NCBI RefSeq assembly: GCF_000735605.1
Contig: NZ_JPKG01000024.1
Location: 62,001-126,000 of the forward strand
DNA: 64,000 nucleotides
Direction of reading: 5' to 3'
Source of the DNA: Allobosea sp. LC85
GTDB lineage: Bacteria; Pseudomonadota; Alphaproteobacteria; Rhizobiales; Beijerinckiaceae
Each line of letters opens with the position of its first letter. The first letter of the stretch is position 1. Under the pieces are notes generated by a model. It did not search any database, had not been told where the DNA came from, and saw only the letters and a program-made list of their open reading frames with translations. This document shows positions 46,397 through 55,489 of this stretch, piece after piece. The position numbers were made by a program, and so were the translations under genes.

Positions 46397-47911
46397 ATGT
46401 CACGCCCCCGCCGCATCCTGCTCGCCGCGCTGTTCCACGAGACGCATAGCTTCGTCGACGAGATCACGACCCTCGCCGACTTTACGATCCGGCGCGGCGG
46501 AGAGGTGTTGCAGCGACGCGGGGACGGTTCCACCCTTGATGGTTTCCTGGAGGTGGCTGAAGCCGAGGGCTGGGAGGTCGTGCCGACGATCGACTACACG
46601 GCCCTGCCCTCGGGCACCGTCGAACAGGCTGTCTTCGACCGCTTCCAAGATGAGTTCGACGCAGGGCTCAGGGCAGCGCTCGCAAATGGCGGCCTCGACG
46701 GCATCTGGCTCGCTCTGCACGGTGCCATGGTGACGTCGGCCTGTCTCGATCCGGAGGGCGCCTTGCTCGCCCATATCCGTGCGGTGCCCGGCTGCGAGAG
46801 CCTGCCGGTCTTCGGTGTCTTCGACCTTCACGCGAATTTCACCGCGGCCATGGCTGCGCACGCCAATGGCCTCGTCGCCTATCGCGAGAACCCGCACACC
46901 GATGCGCGGGATTCAGCCAAGCGCGCGGCGCAGCTGCTCGCACGGGCCCTGAACGAGAACAGCCTTCCGCGCATGTTTTCGTGCAACGCCCCTGTCATGT
47001 GGCCGCCGACAGGGACCGGAACGGCCGACCGGCCGATGCGCGAGCTCGAAGCCATGGCTCGCGCGGTCGAAACCGAAGATCCCGCAATCTGGGCCGTCAA
47101 TGTCGTCGGCGGCTATTCATTCTCCGATGTGCCGGAGGCCGGCGTCGCATTCTGCGTGGTCACCACCGGAGCCGAAGCTAAGGCGCGCGAAGCCCTGGCG
47201 CGGCTCACTGAAACGGCCGTGACCTTGCGCGCCTTCGGCTTGCCGAGCGAGTGGGATCTCGACGGCGCCGTCGCGGAGATCCTGCGTTTGCCGGGCGGCC
47301 CTTATATTGTCGTCGAGCCGGCCGACAATATCGGCGGCGGCGCCCCGGGCGACGGCACATCCGTGCTGCGGGCGTTCCTGCGCCATGGGGTTGGGAACTG
47401 CGCCGTCGCCATCGCCGACGCGGCGGCGGTTGCTGTGCTCGCCGGCGCCAGGCCGGGCGATGTGCGCAGGATCTCGGTCGGCGGCAAGGGTAGCGCCATC
47501 GCCGAAGGCCCGGTCGAGATCGAGGCCCGGTTCGTCAGTTCCAGCGACGGCGACTTTGCGCTGGAGGACCTGAACAGCCACCTTGCGGCCTCCCAGGGCG
47601 CCCATTTCAGCATGGGGCCCTGCGCGGTGGTGACCACCGGACGCGGCATCAGCGTGCTGCTGACCAGCCGCAAGACACCGCCCTTCGACCTTGGACAGTT
47701 CCGCTCGCAGGGCATCCATCCCGAGACGCTGAAGGCGATCGGCGTCAAGGCGGCCGTCGCGCATCGACGCGCCTACGACAAGATCGCCAAGGGCAGTTAC
47801 ACGGTCGCAACGGCCGGCCCCTGCACCAGCAAGATCGCGTCGCTGCCCTACACGCAGCTCCGCCAGCCCGTCTTTCCGATCCATGCGGATGACGCGCTGG
47901 ACGATCGCTGA
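46397..47911 (+). CDS. M81-family metallopeptidase, MlrC-like, paralogue 3
   Basis: A 504-residue MlrC-type protein opening LLAALFHETHSFVD, metal-site pattern Asp143-x-His145 and His167 (NPHTD), and C-terminal motif VVEPADNIGGGAPGDGTSVLRAFLRHG. The three paralogues share the Asp-x-His plus His spacing of 2 and 22 residues but are diverged elsewhere, so they likely cleave different bonds or intermediates. Single-gene plus-strand unit. Confidence 0.87.
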   Translation: MSRPRRILLAALFHETHSFVDEITTLADFTIRRGGEVLQRRGDGSTLDGFLEVAEAEGWEVVPTIDYTALPSGTVEQAVFDRFQDEFDAGLRAALANGGLDGIWLALHGAMVTSACLDPEGALLAHIRAVPGCESLPVFGVFDLHANFTAAMAAHANGLVAYRENPHTDARDSAKRAAQLLARALNENSLPRMFSCNAPVMWPPTGTGTADRPMRELEAMARAVETEDPAIWAVNVVGGYSFSDVPEAGVAFCVVTTGAEAKAREALARLTETAVTLRAFGLPSEWDLDGAVAEILRLPGGPYIVVEPADNIGGGAPGDGTSVLRAFLRHGVGNCAVAIADAAAVAVLAGARPGDVRRISVGGKGSAIAEGPVEIEARFVSSSDGDFALEDLNSHLAASQGAHFSMGPCAVVTTGRGISVLLTSRKTPPFDLGQFRSQGIHPETLKAIGVKAAVAHRRAYDKIAKGSYTVATAGPCTSKIASLPYTQLRQPVFPIHADDALDDR

Positions 47912-48028
47912 TCGGGGCCCCCGATGCCAGAGAGCGGTACGCGCTCAAATGCGCGGGTGCTGCCGCTGAGCTTATCTGGGTGTATCACCGATGCACCCGG
48001 CCCTTGGCAGCGACTTTGGAGAACGATC

Positions 48029-48223
48029 ATGGATGAGGACCGTTTCAACATGGCCATCCGGAAATTCCTGAAGGAGGTAGGGGTAACCTCTCAACGGGAG
48101 ATCGAGCGCATCGTGCGCGAGGGAGACCTGCAGGGACGCGTCGTGCGCCTGCGCATGTCTCTCACGTCAGACGACGCGCCCTCGCTTCAGCATGTTGTCG
48201 AAACGACCATCGACCTCCGCTGA
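48029..48223 (+). CDS. Small DUF6494-type protein
   Basis: A 64-residue acidic-basic protein (MDEDRFNMAIRKFLKEVGVTSQREIERIVRE opening and a C-terminal SLQHVVETTIDLR). It matches what I recall as the DUF6494 family, widespread short proteins of unknown role in alphaproteobacteria. The open frame extends upstream to 47924, but ATG at 48029 gives the family length. It stands alone between paralogue 3 and the LysR gene. Confidence 0.7.
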   Translation: MDEDRFNMAIRKFLKEVGVTSQREIERIVREGDLQGRVVRLRMSLTSDDAPSLQHVVETTIDLR

Positions 48224-48406
48224 GGGATTCTGGCGGAGTGGTCCAGAAGCCCCCCGCACGGGAGCATCGGCAATCCGTCGCTTCACCTGGATGCCGGGGT
48301 CGCGGCGCTCGTCCTCGCGGCATCCACCTGTAGCAGGGCATTACCCGGCGATCGCGAAGTCTCCCGCTGTGTATCGAATCTGCAAGAATTGAGTAAACTA
48401 CGGATT

Positions 48407-49291
48407 CTAATAGAATTTGATCAGATCTGCACATAATTGCCGCAACGATTTGACATAGGTATTATTGAACAGAAAAGTGGCCTCTCCAAAATAAATCGGA
48501 ATCTCCGGAAACCCATCTATATTGACTTTTGTTACATTCGGCTCCTGCTCCCCCAGGCACCATTCTGGAATGATCGCAAAGCCGAGGCCGGCCTCGACAC
48601 ATCTCTTGACGCTTGAGCTGCCCGACGTCGAGATCGCGATCTCCATTTCGGAGTCTTGCGGCCTGAGAAAATCGACCGCGAGATTGCGAAGGAGCTGGCC
48701 TGGCTCATAGGTCACGAACGGCCGGCCCGCCGCCCAGTCCTTGATACTGCTCGGCGAAGGAGGATCCCCCCAGGTCGTCGGGAAGATGAGCGCCGGTCGA
48801 TAGGTGCAGACGAGGTGCTGCGGAACGTTCGGGTCCCCGAAATACCGTTCGGTGATGCAGACATCCAGGCTGCCGTCCTTGATCAGTTCCGAGAGCGACG
48901 TGTCGCGCTCATAGGCCACGATCTCCACCTGGGGGTAACGCTCACGGAAGCGAGCCAGGACCGGCGGCAGGAGATAGTAGAAGATGGCTTGCGGAAGCCC
49001 GATGCGCAGGACCGGACGCTCCTTGTCCAGGGTACGATCGAGCCGGGCCAGCATCGTGTCCAGTTCAGGCAGCAGCAGCTTGTAGAGGCTGCGTCCGCGC
49101 GGCGTCAGAATGACCGTCTTCGCGCCTTGCTCCGAGACCACCAGGCGCTCTCCCAGGACCTGCTCCAGCCTTCGGACATGATTGGCGGCGGACTGATAGC
49201 TCATGCCGAGCTTGCGCGCGGCCGCAGAATAGGAGCCGTCGCGCGCAACGATGAAAAACGTTTGGATGAGCGTCAGGTTGGCGTCACGCAT
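48407..49291 (-). CDS. LysR-family transcriptional regulator of the amino-acid dehydrogenase operon
   Basis: A 294-residue protein with N-terminal HTH (LIQTFFIVARDGSYSAAARKLGMSYQSAANHVRRLEQVLGERLVVSEQGAKTVILTPRG) and a LysR effector domain. ATG at 49291 gives the family length; the open frame to 49423 adds unlikely residues. It is divergent from the oxidoreductase operon, the classical LysR layout, and likely activates it. The 3' end is AT-rich compared with its neighbours. Confidence 0.87.
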   Translation of the reverse strand: MRDANLTLIQTFFIVARDGSYSAAARKLGMSYQSAANHVRRLEQVLGERLVVSEQGAKTVILTPRGRSLYKLLLPELDTMLARLDRTLDKERPVLRIGLPQAIFYYLLPPVLARFRERYPQVEIVAYERDTSLSELIKDGSLDVCITERYFGDPNVPQHLVCTYRPALIFPTTWGDPPSPSSIKDWAAGRPFVTYEPGQLLRNLAVDFLRPQDSEMEIAISTSGSSSVKRCVEAGLGFAIIPEWCLGEQEPNVTKVNIDGFPEIPIYFGEATFLFNNTYVKSLRQLCADLIKFY

Positions 49292-49406
49292 GGTAGCCCT
49301 TTCCAGGAAAGCGACCCGCATGTCCCACAGCCAAAGGATCTCCGCCACTTTCAAACAATGAGGCAAGTCGGCGCCGATCATTTGGATCGACCGGCTGGGC
49401 GAAGCG

Positions 49407-49429
49407 GAAGAGGTTCGGCGCACCTCTTC
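49407..49429. promoter_or_regulatory. Perfect 8-bp inverted repeat upstream of the dehydrogenase operon
   Basis: GAAGAGGT (49407-49414) and ACCTCTTC (49422-49429) flank a 7-base spacer, ending 20 bases before the ATG of the first gene. In the 158-base LysR-divergent region this is the best operator candidate, although LysR boxes are usually placed further upstream. Confidence 0.45.
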
Positions 49430-49449
49430 TGGGAAACAAGATCGCCGTC

Positions 49450-50607
49450 ATGGCCCGCCCTTCCTCAATGCATGTCGCCGTGGTTGGCGCTGGAATTGTC
49501 GGCGCTGCCGCCGCCCATTTTCTCGCAGCCGCTGGCACAAGGGTCACGGTGCTGGATGCGTCGGGCCCGGCAGCCGGTGCGACCGGCGCATCCGACGGCG
49601 CGGTCTCCGTGGCCAGCAAGCGCCCGGGGCCCATGATGGAGCTGGCCCGCCACGCCAGGGCCTTCTACGGCCAGCTGGAAGCCGAGGGCGTATTCCACGG
49701 GCTGTTCCATCGCCGCTCCACCTTCCTGATTGCGCAGAACGCGCTTGAAGCGGAACTCGTGTCGCAGCACGGGGCCGACCTCGCCCAAGCCGGCGAACGC
49801 GTCATCGCGGTCGCGCGAGCCGAGCTGATGAACCGCATCCCCGGTCTTGGTGAAGGCGTCACGGCCGCCCTCGAGATTCCCGATGACGGCCACGCGCTTG
49901 GATACCAGATCACCTCGCGCCTGCTGCAGCGGAGCGGCATCGTCGTGCGGCGCCGGGCGTCGGTCTCAGAGATCGTGGTGCGGGATGGCCATGCCGTCGG
50001 TGTCGCGCTCGCGGGCGAAATCCTGTCGGCGGATGCTGTCCTCGTCGCGGCCGGCATCGGATCGGCCCATCTCCTGAACCTCGGCGACATCCTTATCCCC
50101 CGCAAGGGACAGATGATCGTCACCGATCGGGCAAGTACCGGGCGCCCCGCCATCGACGGACACCTCATGGGCGCTTCCTATCTCGCAGCCAAGCGCGGCA
50201 TCGTTCTGGACAGATCGCATATCGGCCTCGTCATCGATCCGCTGGTGACCGGCCAGTTCCTTCTGGGCGGAAGTCGCGAGGACAATCGCAGCGATCATCG
50301 GACAGACGCGGTGACCGTGTCAGCCATCTTGCGGGCAGCGCTCGAGCTCTATCCACCGCTCGGAGCGCGGCGTGTGGTGAGAACATTCGCGGGCGTGCGC
50401 ACAGCCTCCCGGGATGGGTTGCCGATCATCGGCAGGCATCCGCATGTCGACGGGCTCGTCGTCGCGACCGGCTTCGAGGGCGACGGCATCTGTCTCGGTC
50501 CCTTCATGGGCGAATCCGCGGCGCGAATGATCCTGGACCGGCCGCTCGCCGCCGATCTTTCGATGCTGACGCCCAGTCGTTTTGCCAGGGCCGAGGCCTG
50601 CCAATGA
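49450..50607 (+). CDS. FAD-dependent D-amino-acid/opine dehydrogenase, DAO-family (beta) subunit
   Basis: A 385-residue DAO-fold protein with FAD motif VAVVGAGIVGAAAAHFLAAAGTRVTVLD near the N-terminus and a C-terminal DGLPIIGRHPHVDGLVVATGFEGDGICLGPFMGE. It resembles the DAO-type subunits of D-hydroxyproline dehydrogenase, opine oxidases (OoxB/NoxB) and HcnC. It partners the next two gene products, a small [2Fe-2S] protein and a large FAD/NAD subunit. ATGA overlap with the next gene. Confidence 0.85.
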   Translation: MARPSSMHVAVVGAGIVGAAAAHFLAAAGTRVTVLDASGPAAGATGASDGAVSVASKRPGPMMELARHARAFYGQLEAEGVFHGLFHRRSTFLIAQNALEAELVSQHGADLAQAGERVIAVARAELMNRIPGLGEGVTAALEIPDDGHALGYQITSRLLQRSGIVVRRRASVSEIVVRDGHAVGVALAGEILSADAVLVAAGIGSAHLLNLGDILIPRKGQMIVTDRASTGRPAIDGHLMGASYLAAKRGIVLDRSHIGLVIDPLVTGQFLLGGSREDNRSDHRTDAVTVSAILRAALELYPPLGARRVVRTFAGVRTASRDGLPIIGRHPHVDGLVVATGFEGDGICLGPFMGESAARMILDRPLAADLSMLTPSRFARAEACQ

Positions 50608-50867
50608 TGTCGCGGATATTCTGGAACGATCGTGTCGTGCCCTTCCGACCCGGCGAGACGATTGCAGCTGCGTTGGGCCGGGCCGGCATCCTCAGCCTGG
50701 GTCCGGAAGGCGGGCCGGTGCGCGGGCGTGTCTTCTGCGGCATCGGCGCGTGCCAGGCTTGCGTCGTCTCGGTCGAGGGTGGTGCACCGGTCGAGGCGTG
50801 CCTGACGCTAGCCACGGGCGGATTGAGAATCGGGTCCATGCCTGCGGTCGGAGGGCGCAATGACTGA
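50604..50867 (+). CDS. Small [2Fe-2S] (gamma) subunit of the dehydrogenase
   Basis: An 87-residue ferredoxin-like protein with Cys45, Cys50, Cys53 and Cys66 in FCGIGACQACVV...EACL, the plant-type [2Fe-2S] pattern of HcnA and the hydroxyproline dehydrogenase gamma subunit. It overlaps both neighbours (ATGA upstream, 8 bases downstream), implying stoichiometric production of the three subunits. Confidence 0.85.
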   Translation: MMSRIFWNDRVVPFRPGETIAAALGRAGILSLGPEGGPVRGRVFCGIGACQACVVSVEGGAPVEACLTLATGGLRIGSMPAVGGRND

Positions 50868-52146
50868 CGCTCCGATCCTCGTCGTCGGCGGCGGACCGGC
50901 CGGGGCGAGCGCTGCGGCTACTCTCGCTGAGGCTGGATTGCGTGTGCTTCTGGTCGAGCAGCGCGATCAACTTGGCGGCGCGATCCATCGCCAGCCGGCC
51001 CTCGGCGCGGCCCACACCGTGCACGCGCCCGCCCGGCACCGACGCAACTGGGCCGAGCTCGCACGGCGTATCGATGCCGCCGGCAGCCGCATCGAGTTGC
51101 ACACTGGCACCGTGTTCCTCGGCGTCGACGGAGATGGCCGCCATCTCTTCGACGATCGGGCGACCGGCAGGGTCGTTGCCCGCACGATCCGTGCGGCAGT
51201 CATCGCTGTCGGAGCGGTCGAGAAGATCCATCCGTTCGAAGGCTGGGACCTGCCGGGCGTCATGACGGCGGGCGGAGCTCAGGTCCTGCTCAAGGAAACC
51301 GGTGTTCCGCCGACTGGGCCGACCCTGGTCGCAGGGACGGGACCCCTTCTTCTTGCCGTGTCCGCACAGCTTGCCAAGGCGGGCAACCCACCGGTCGCAG
51401 TGCTGGAGCGGGGGCGTCCATGGCTTCGCGTCAACGCCCTGCTGCAAATGGTCGGGGCAGGACAGCAACTCGCCGAGGCGGCCTCCTACGCCGCCACGCT
51501 CCTGTCGCACTGGGTGCCCTACCGGACAGGAACCGACATCCTCTCGGTTCGCGAGGATGCTGCGGGCCTGGAGGTTCGGGTCAGGCGCAGTGGCTCGGTT
51601 CACAGTCTCCGCGCCCGGCATTTGCTGGTGCATGACGGCATCGAGCCTAACCGGGTCGGCATACCCATTCCGGATCCCGAAGCAGCCGTTCCCGTTGTTC
51701 TTGCCGGCGACGGCCGCGAGATCCTCGGCGCGGACGCGGCCATCCTGGATGGCCGCCGCGCGGCCTGCATGATCCTGGCGCGCCTGGGGCTGCGGCTTCC
51801 CGACGCGCAAGTCGAGGCCAGGCTGAAGGCGGCGCGGAATGTCCAGGCCGCCATCTCCAACATGTTCCGCTCCGCCTTGCCGGAGCCCACTCCCGAGACG
51901 CTGATCTGCCGCTGCGAGGCGCGCCGCCTCTCCGACTTCAGATCGCTCCCGGACGATGCCTCGGCACGGGAGATACGTCTCATGGGCCGGTTTGGGATGG
52001 GAGTCTGCCAGGGGCGTTTCTGCGGCTCGACGATCGCTGCCCTGCGCGGCGAGGCCGTGCCTTCGGTCATCCCACCACGCTGGCCCCTCCGGCCGGTGTC
52101 CTTGGCAGCACTTGCCGACCTGAAGACAGATGAGCTGGAGTCCTAG
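50860..52146 (+). CDS. FAD/NAD-binding (alpha) subunit with C-terminal BFD-like [2Fe-2S] domain
   Basis: A 428-residue pyridine-nucleotide-disulphide-type flavoprotein with N-terminal ILVVGGGPAGASAAATLAEAGLRVLLVEQ and a C-terminal Fe-S region with Cys350, Cys352, Cys383 and Cys388 (ICRCE and GVCQGRFCG). This architecture is that of OoxA/NoxA opine oxidase, HcnB and hydroxyproline dehydrogenase alpha subunits. Electrons probably pass from the beta-subunit FAD through the iron-sulphur centres to the respiratory chain (family knowledge). Confidence 0.85.
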   Translation: MTDAPILVVGGGPAGASAAATLAEAGLRVLLVEQRDQLGGAIHRQPALGAAHTVHAPARHRRNWAELARRIDAAGSRIELHTGTVFLGVDGDGRHLFDDRATGRVVARTIRAAVIAVGAVEKIHPFEGWDLPGVMTAGGAQVLLKETGVPPTGPTLVAGTGPLLLAVSAQLAKAGNPPVAVLERGRPWLRVNALLQMVGAGQQLAEAASYAATLLSHWVPYRTGTDILSVREDAAGLEVRVRRSGSVHSLRARHLLVHDGIEPNRVGIPIPDPEAAVPVVLAGDGREILGADAAILDGRRAACMILARLGLRLPDAQVEARLKAARNVQAAISNMFRSALPEPTPETLICRCEARRLSDFRSLPDDASAREIRLMGRFGMGVCQGRFCGSTIAALRGEAVPSVIPPRWPLRPVSLAALADLKTDELES

Positions 52147-52149
52147 ACC

Positions 52150-53556
52150 GTGACCATCACCCTTGTGAAACCCACCACCGTCACGTCCGCTTCGCCGACG
52201 ATTGCGGTGTTCAATCCCTACTCGGGCGCCAGAATTGGCCAGGTCGCAGTTGCCGACGAGGTTGCGGTCGCAAAGGCTCTGCACGGCGCGCGCCGGGCGT
52301 GGCGCGAGTTCCGCTTCAGCACGCCGGCAGAGCGCAAGGCATTGCTCTACCGCCTTTCGGAGCTTCTCGCGGACGAAGCCGATGATATGGCCAGAATCAT
52401 CTGCGCCGAGGTCGGCAAGACGATCACCGAGGCTCGCAATGAGGTCCGTCGCGCCCAGAACACGCTGCGCCTGTCCGGCGACGCGGTGACCGTGCTGCAT
52501 GGCGAGGTGCTGCCGACGGCGATCGTGCCCGGCGCGCCCAGCAAGCTCGCGTCGATCACCTATGAAGCCGCCGGCGTGGTCGGGGCGATCACGCCCTTCA
52601 ATTATCCGCTCAACCTGCTCTGCCACAAGCTCGGCCCCGCGATCGCAGCCGGTAACGCGGTCGTCGCCAAGCCGTCGCCGAAGGCGCCATTGGCGGCGGC
52701 GCGCCTGGCCGAACTCGCTGCCATGGCCGGCTTTCCCGCAGGCCTGTTCACCGTCGTGCATGGGGGGGCCGAGGTGGCCGCGACCATTGCCGGCGGCGAT
52801 ATCGACATTCTGAGCTTCACAGGTGGCCCCGCAGCCGGGCTGGCGCTGAAGAACGCCTCTGGCCTGGTTCGATGCTTGATGGAACTCGGCGGCAACGATC
52901 CGCTGATCGTCATGCCCGATGCTGATCTTGACCGTGCGGCCGAGGTCGCCATTGGCCATCGCTTTGAAATCGCAGGGCAAAGCTGCGCTGCGGTAAAGCG
53001 TCTCTTCCTTCACGACTCCATTCGCGAAACCATGTTGGAGCGCATCCTCGAGAGGATCGAGGCCGTCCGTACCGGCGATCCTGCCGATGCCGACACGGTC
53101 ATGGGAACCGTCATCGACGAGCAGGCCGCCATTGAGGTGGAGCGGCGCGTCAGGCTGGCCATCAGCGATGGCGCAAAGCTGCTGGCGGGCGGTCTCCGAA
53201 AGGGGACGCTCTTTGCTCCGACGCTCCTCGACGCCGTCTCCGAAGACACCGACCTCGTGCGCTCCGAAACCTTCGGCCCGGTTCTGGCAGTGCGCCGCTT
53301 CAGCGACGTCGGCAGCGTCATCGCCGAGGTCAGCGACGGCATCTACGGCCTCCAGGCCGGCGTCTTTACCAACGATCATGCGCTGGTGAAGCGCTTCTCG
53401 CGCGAACTGCGCGTGGGCGGCGTGATGATCAACGAGGGTCCCGATTTCAGGGCCGAGAACGTGCCGTTTGGCGGGATCAAGTCCAGCGGCCTGGGACGCG
53501 AGGGCATCCACATGACCTTGCGGGAAATGAGCGAGACCAAGGTCGTCATCGACTGA
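52150..53556 (+). CDS. NAD(P)-dependent aldehyde dehydrogenase
   Basis: A 468-residue aldehyde dehydrogenase with catalytic Cys279 (AGQSCAAVKR), Glu245 (MELGGNDP) and Lys174 (VVAKPSPKAP). The GTG start lies 4 bases after the previous stop. It would oxidise a semialdehyde formed downstream of the dehydrogenase, for example alpha-ketoglutarate semialdehyde if the pathway is hydroxyproline-like or aminoadipate semialdehyde if lysine-like. The sequence itself does not settle the substrate. Confidence 0.87.
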   Translation: MTITLVKPTTVTSASPTIAVFNPYSGARIGQVAVADEVAVAKALHGARRAWREFRFSTPAERKALLYRLSELLADEADDMARIICAEVGKTITEARNEVRRAQNTLRLSGDAVTVLHGEVLPTAIVPGAPSKLASITYEAAGVVGAITPFNYPLNLLCHKLGPAIAAGNAVVAKPSPKAPLAAARLAELAAMAGFPAGLFTVVHGGAEVAATIAGGDIDILSFTGGPAAGLALKNASGLVRCLMELGGNDPLIVMPDADLDRAAEVAIGHRFEIAGQSCAAVKRLFLHDSIRETMLERILERIEAVRTGDPADADTVMGTVIDEQAAIEVERRVRLAISDGAKLLAGGLRKGTLFAPTLLDAVSEDTDLVRSETFGPVLAVRRFSDVGSVIAEVSDGIYGLQAGVFTNDHALVKRFSRELRVGGVMINEGPDFRAENVPFGGIKSSGLGREGIHMTLREMSETKVVID

Positions 53557-53581
53557 CGCCTCGGGAAAAGGGAATTGCACA

Positions 53582-54490
53582 ATGACCGATAGACAACTTC
53601 GCCAGCGCCTGGCTGGTGTCTTCACCGCCCTCGTGACGCCTTTCAGGAACGGCGCCATCGACACCCCCGCTCTCGAAGCCTTGATCAAGAAACAGCTGGA
53701 GGCGGGAGTGGCCGGGCTTGTGCCGGTCGGCACCACGGGCGAGGCCGCGACCCTGACCGACAGCGAGGCAGAGGACGTCATTCGCACCACGGTCGCGGCG
53801 GCGAAGGGCCGGGCCTTCGTGATGGCCGGCGCGGGATCCAACGCGACGAATCTGGCCATCAGGAAAGCCGAGCGCGCGCAGGCCCTCGGCGTCGACGGTC
53901 TCCTGATCGTCACGCCCTATTACAACAAGCCCTCGCAGGCTGGCCTGTTCGACCATTTCTCCGCCGTCGCCGCGGCAGTGGACATCCCGATCATGCTCTA
54001 CAGCGTGCCGGGACGCACCGGGGTCGAGATCGCGCCGGATACGGCGGCGCGCCTCGCGAAGGCCCATGTTAACATCGTCGGCATCAAGGAGGCCGGCGGC
54101 AAGGTTGAAAGGATCACCGAATTGCGCCGTGCCCTCGGTGATGAATTCGTGATCCACTCGGGCGATGATGGGCTCACCCTTCCCTTCCTCGCGGTCGGTG
54201 CCGACGGCGTGACGAGCGTCGCCTCGAACCTGCTGCCCAAGGACATCGTCGCTCTGCACAAAGCCTGGATCGCGGGCGAGACAGACAAGGCGCGGCGCAT
54301 ACATCAGGCGCTTTTCGACGTGGTTGGACACCTCTTCATCGAGAGCAATCCGGTTCCCCTGAAGGCAGCCCTCGCCCGCGCCGGAGCCATCAGCGCCGAA
54401 ACGCGCGCGCCGCTCGCTCCATTGCGGCCGGAGAGCCTTGCGGCGCTCGAGGCGAGCCTCAAGGCCTACGAGGCGACCGCCAACATATAA
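53582..54490 (+). CDS. DapA-family (dihydrodipicolinate synthase/N-acetylneuraminate lyase superfamily) lyase
   Basis: A 302-residue TIM-barrel class I aldolase with Thr51-Thr52 (GTTGEAATL), Tyr140 and Arg145 (LYSVPGRTGVEI) and Schiff-base Lys169 (GIKEAGG). The Arg and Tyr pattern is that of true DapA, which condenses pyruvate with aspartate semialdehyde. In a catabolic operon it is likely a recruited paralogue: a pyruvate aldolase, or a deaminase/dehydratase like the one for 1-pyrroline-4-hydroxy-2-carboxylate. The Asn of the usual YNVPGR is Ser here. It is preceded by an AGGGAA-like ribosome site. Confidence 0.83.
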   Translation: MTDRQLRQRLAGVFTALVTPFRNGAIDTPALEALIKKQLEAGVAGLVPVGTTGEAATLTDSEAEDVIRTTVAAAKGRAFVMAGAGSNATNLAIRKAERAQALGVDGLLIVTPYYNKPSQAGLFDHFSAVAAAVDIPIMLYSVPGRTGVEIAPDTAARLAKAHVNIVGIKEAGGKVERITELRRALGDEFVIHSGDDGLTLPFLAVGADGVTSVASNLLPKDIVALHKAWIAGETDKARRIHQALFDVVGHLFIESNPVPLKAALARAGAISAETRAPLAPLRPESLAALEASLKAYEATANI

Positions 54491-54612
54491 AAAAACCGGT
54501 AGGACGCGCGGCTACTCTCGCATTGTTCGCGAGGGTGGCTCCCCTACGCTGACATCAATCCGGATATCGGAGCAAGGCCGAGCACATCGGCGGGGAACGG
54601 AGTTTAGACCAC

Positions 54613-55440
54613 ATGAAACAAGTCCTTCGGGCAATCTGCGCCGCCGGCCTCTCGCTGCTGGCGCTTTCGGGAACAGTCAGGGCCGAGGACACCGTGGAGG
54701 CCGTGCGCGCTCGCGGCGTTCTGCGCATCCCGGGAATTCTCAATGAGGATCCCTATTTCAACAAGGATCCGCGAACCGGCGAATGGCGTGGCTTTGCCAT
54801 CGAGATGGCCAGGGACATCGCCAAGACGCTGGGCGTCAAATTGCAGGTCGTTGAATCGACCTGGCCCAATTCGATCCTGGACGTGCAGAGCGGCAAGGCG
54901 GATCTGGCCCTGGGCGTAACGGCGACGCCGCAACGGGCGCTGTCGGTCGCGTTCTCGCAACCGACCTACTTCAACAGCTTCGTCATCGTCTCGCCCAAGC
55001 CGGAATTGTCGAAGCGGAGCTGGGCGGAGCTCAACGATCCCAAATACACCTTTGCCGTCGATCTCGGCTCCTCCCAGGATCTCATCGCGCAGCAATACCT
55101 GCCGAAGGCAAAGATGCTTCGGTTCAAGTCCCGCGATGAAGCGATCGTCGCCGTTGTCACTGGCAAGGCCGACGGCCTCGTGAACACGATGCTCAACGGC
55201 CTCGTCATGGCCAAGAAGGCGAGCGGCATCGGCAAGGTCATGGTGCCGCAGCCCGTGCTCTCCACCCCCTCGGTGGTGGCGATGAACTGGGGGACCGACG
55301 AGAAGTGGAAGGCCTTCATCTCCTCCTGGGCCGAATACAACCGTCGCATCGGCAACAACCAGACCTGGATCGTGAACAGCCTGGAGCCATTCGGCATCAC
55401 GCTGGACGATATGCCCGAAGGCTTCGGCTTCGGCGGCTGA
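54613..55440 (+). CDS. Polar amino-acid ABC transporter binding protein (family 3)
   Basis: A 275-residue periplasmic protein with signal peptide MKQVLRAICAAGLSLLALSGTVRA and family 3 motifs (GEWRGFAIEMARDIAKTLGVKLQVVE and SGKADLALGVTATPQRA). It supplies the permease and ATPase encoded next. A 122-base gap separates it from the lyase gene, so it could have its own promoter. Ligand probably the amino acid or opine oxidised by the operon enzymes. Confidence 0.89.
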   Translation: MKQVLRAICAAGLSLLALSGTVRAEDTVEAVRARGVLRIPGILNEDPYFNKDPRTGEWRGFAIEMARDIAKTLGVKLQVVESTWPNSILDVQSGKADLALGVTATPQRALSVAFSQPTYFNSFVIVSPKPELSKRSWAELNDPKYTFAVDLGSSQDLIAQQYLPKAKMLRFKSRDEAIVAVVTGKADGLVNTMLNGLVMAKKASGIGKVMVPQPVLSTPSVVAMNWGTDEKWKAFISSWAEYNRRIGNNQTWIVNSLEPFGITLDDMPEGFGFGG

Positions 55441-55489
55441 ACTCCCAGGCGGCTCGCGAGGGCCGCTTCCACGGAAGGCTGGAGAGAAC

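Noticed and set aside
49450-52146. Hydrogen cyanide synthase hcnABC
   Set aside because: The three-subunit architecture is similar, but the gene order, LysR partner, aldehyde dehydrogenase, lyase and importer fit amino-acid or opine catabolism rather than cyanogenesis.
50692-53913. Minus-strand 1073-residue open frame
   Set aside because: It lies opposite three well-supported enzyme genes and shows no domain.
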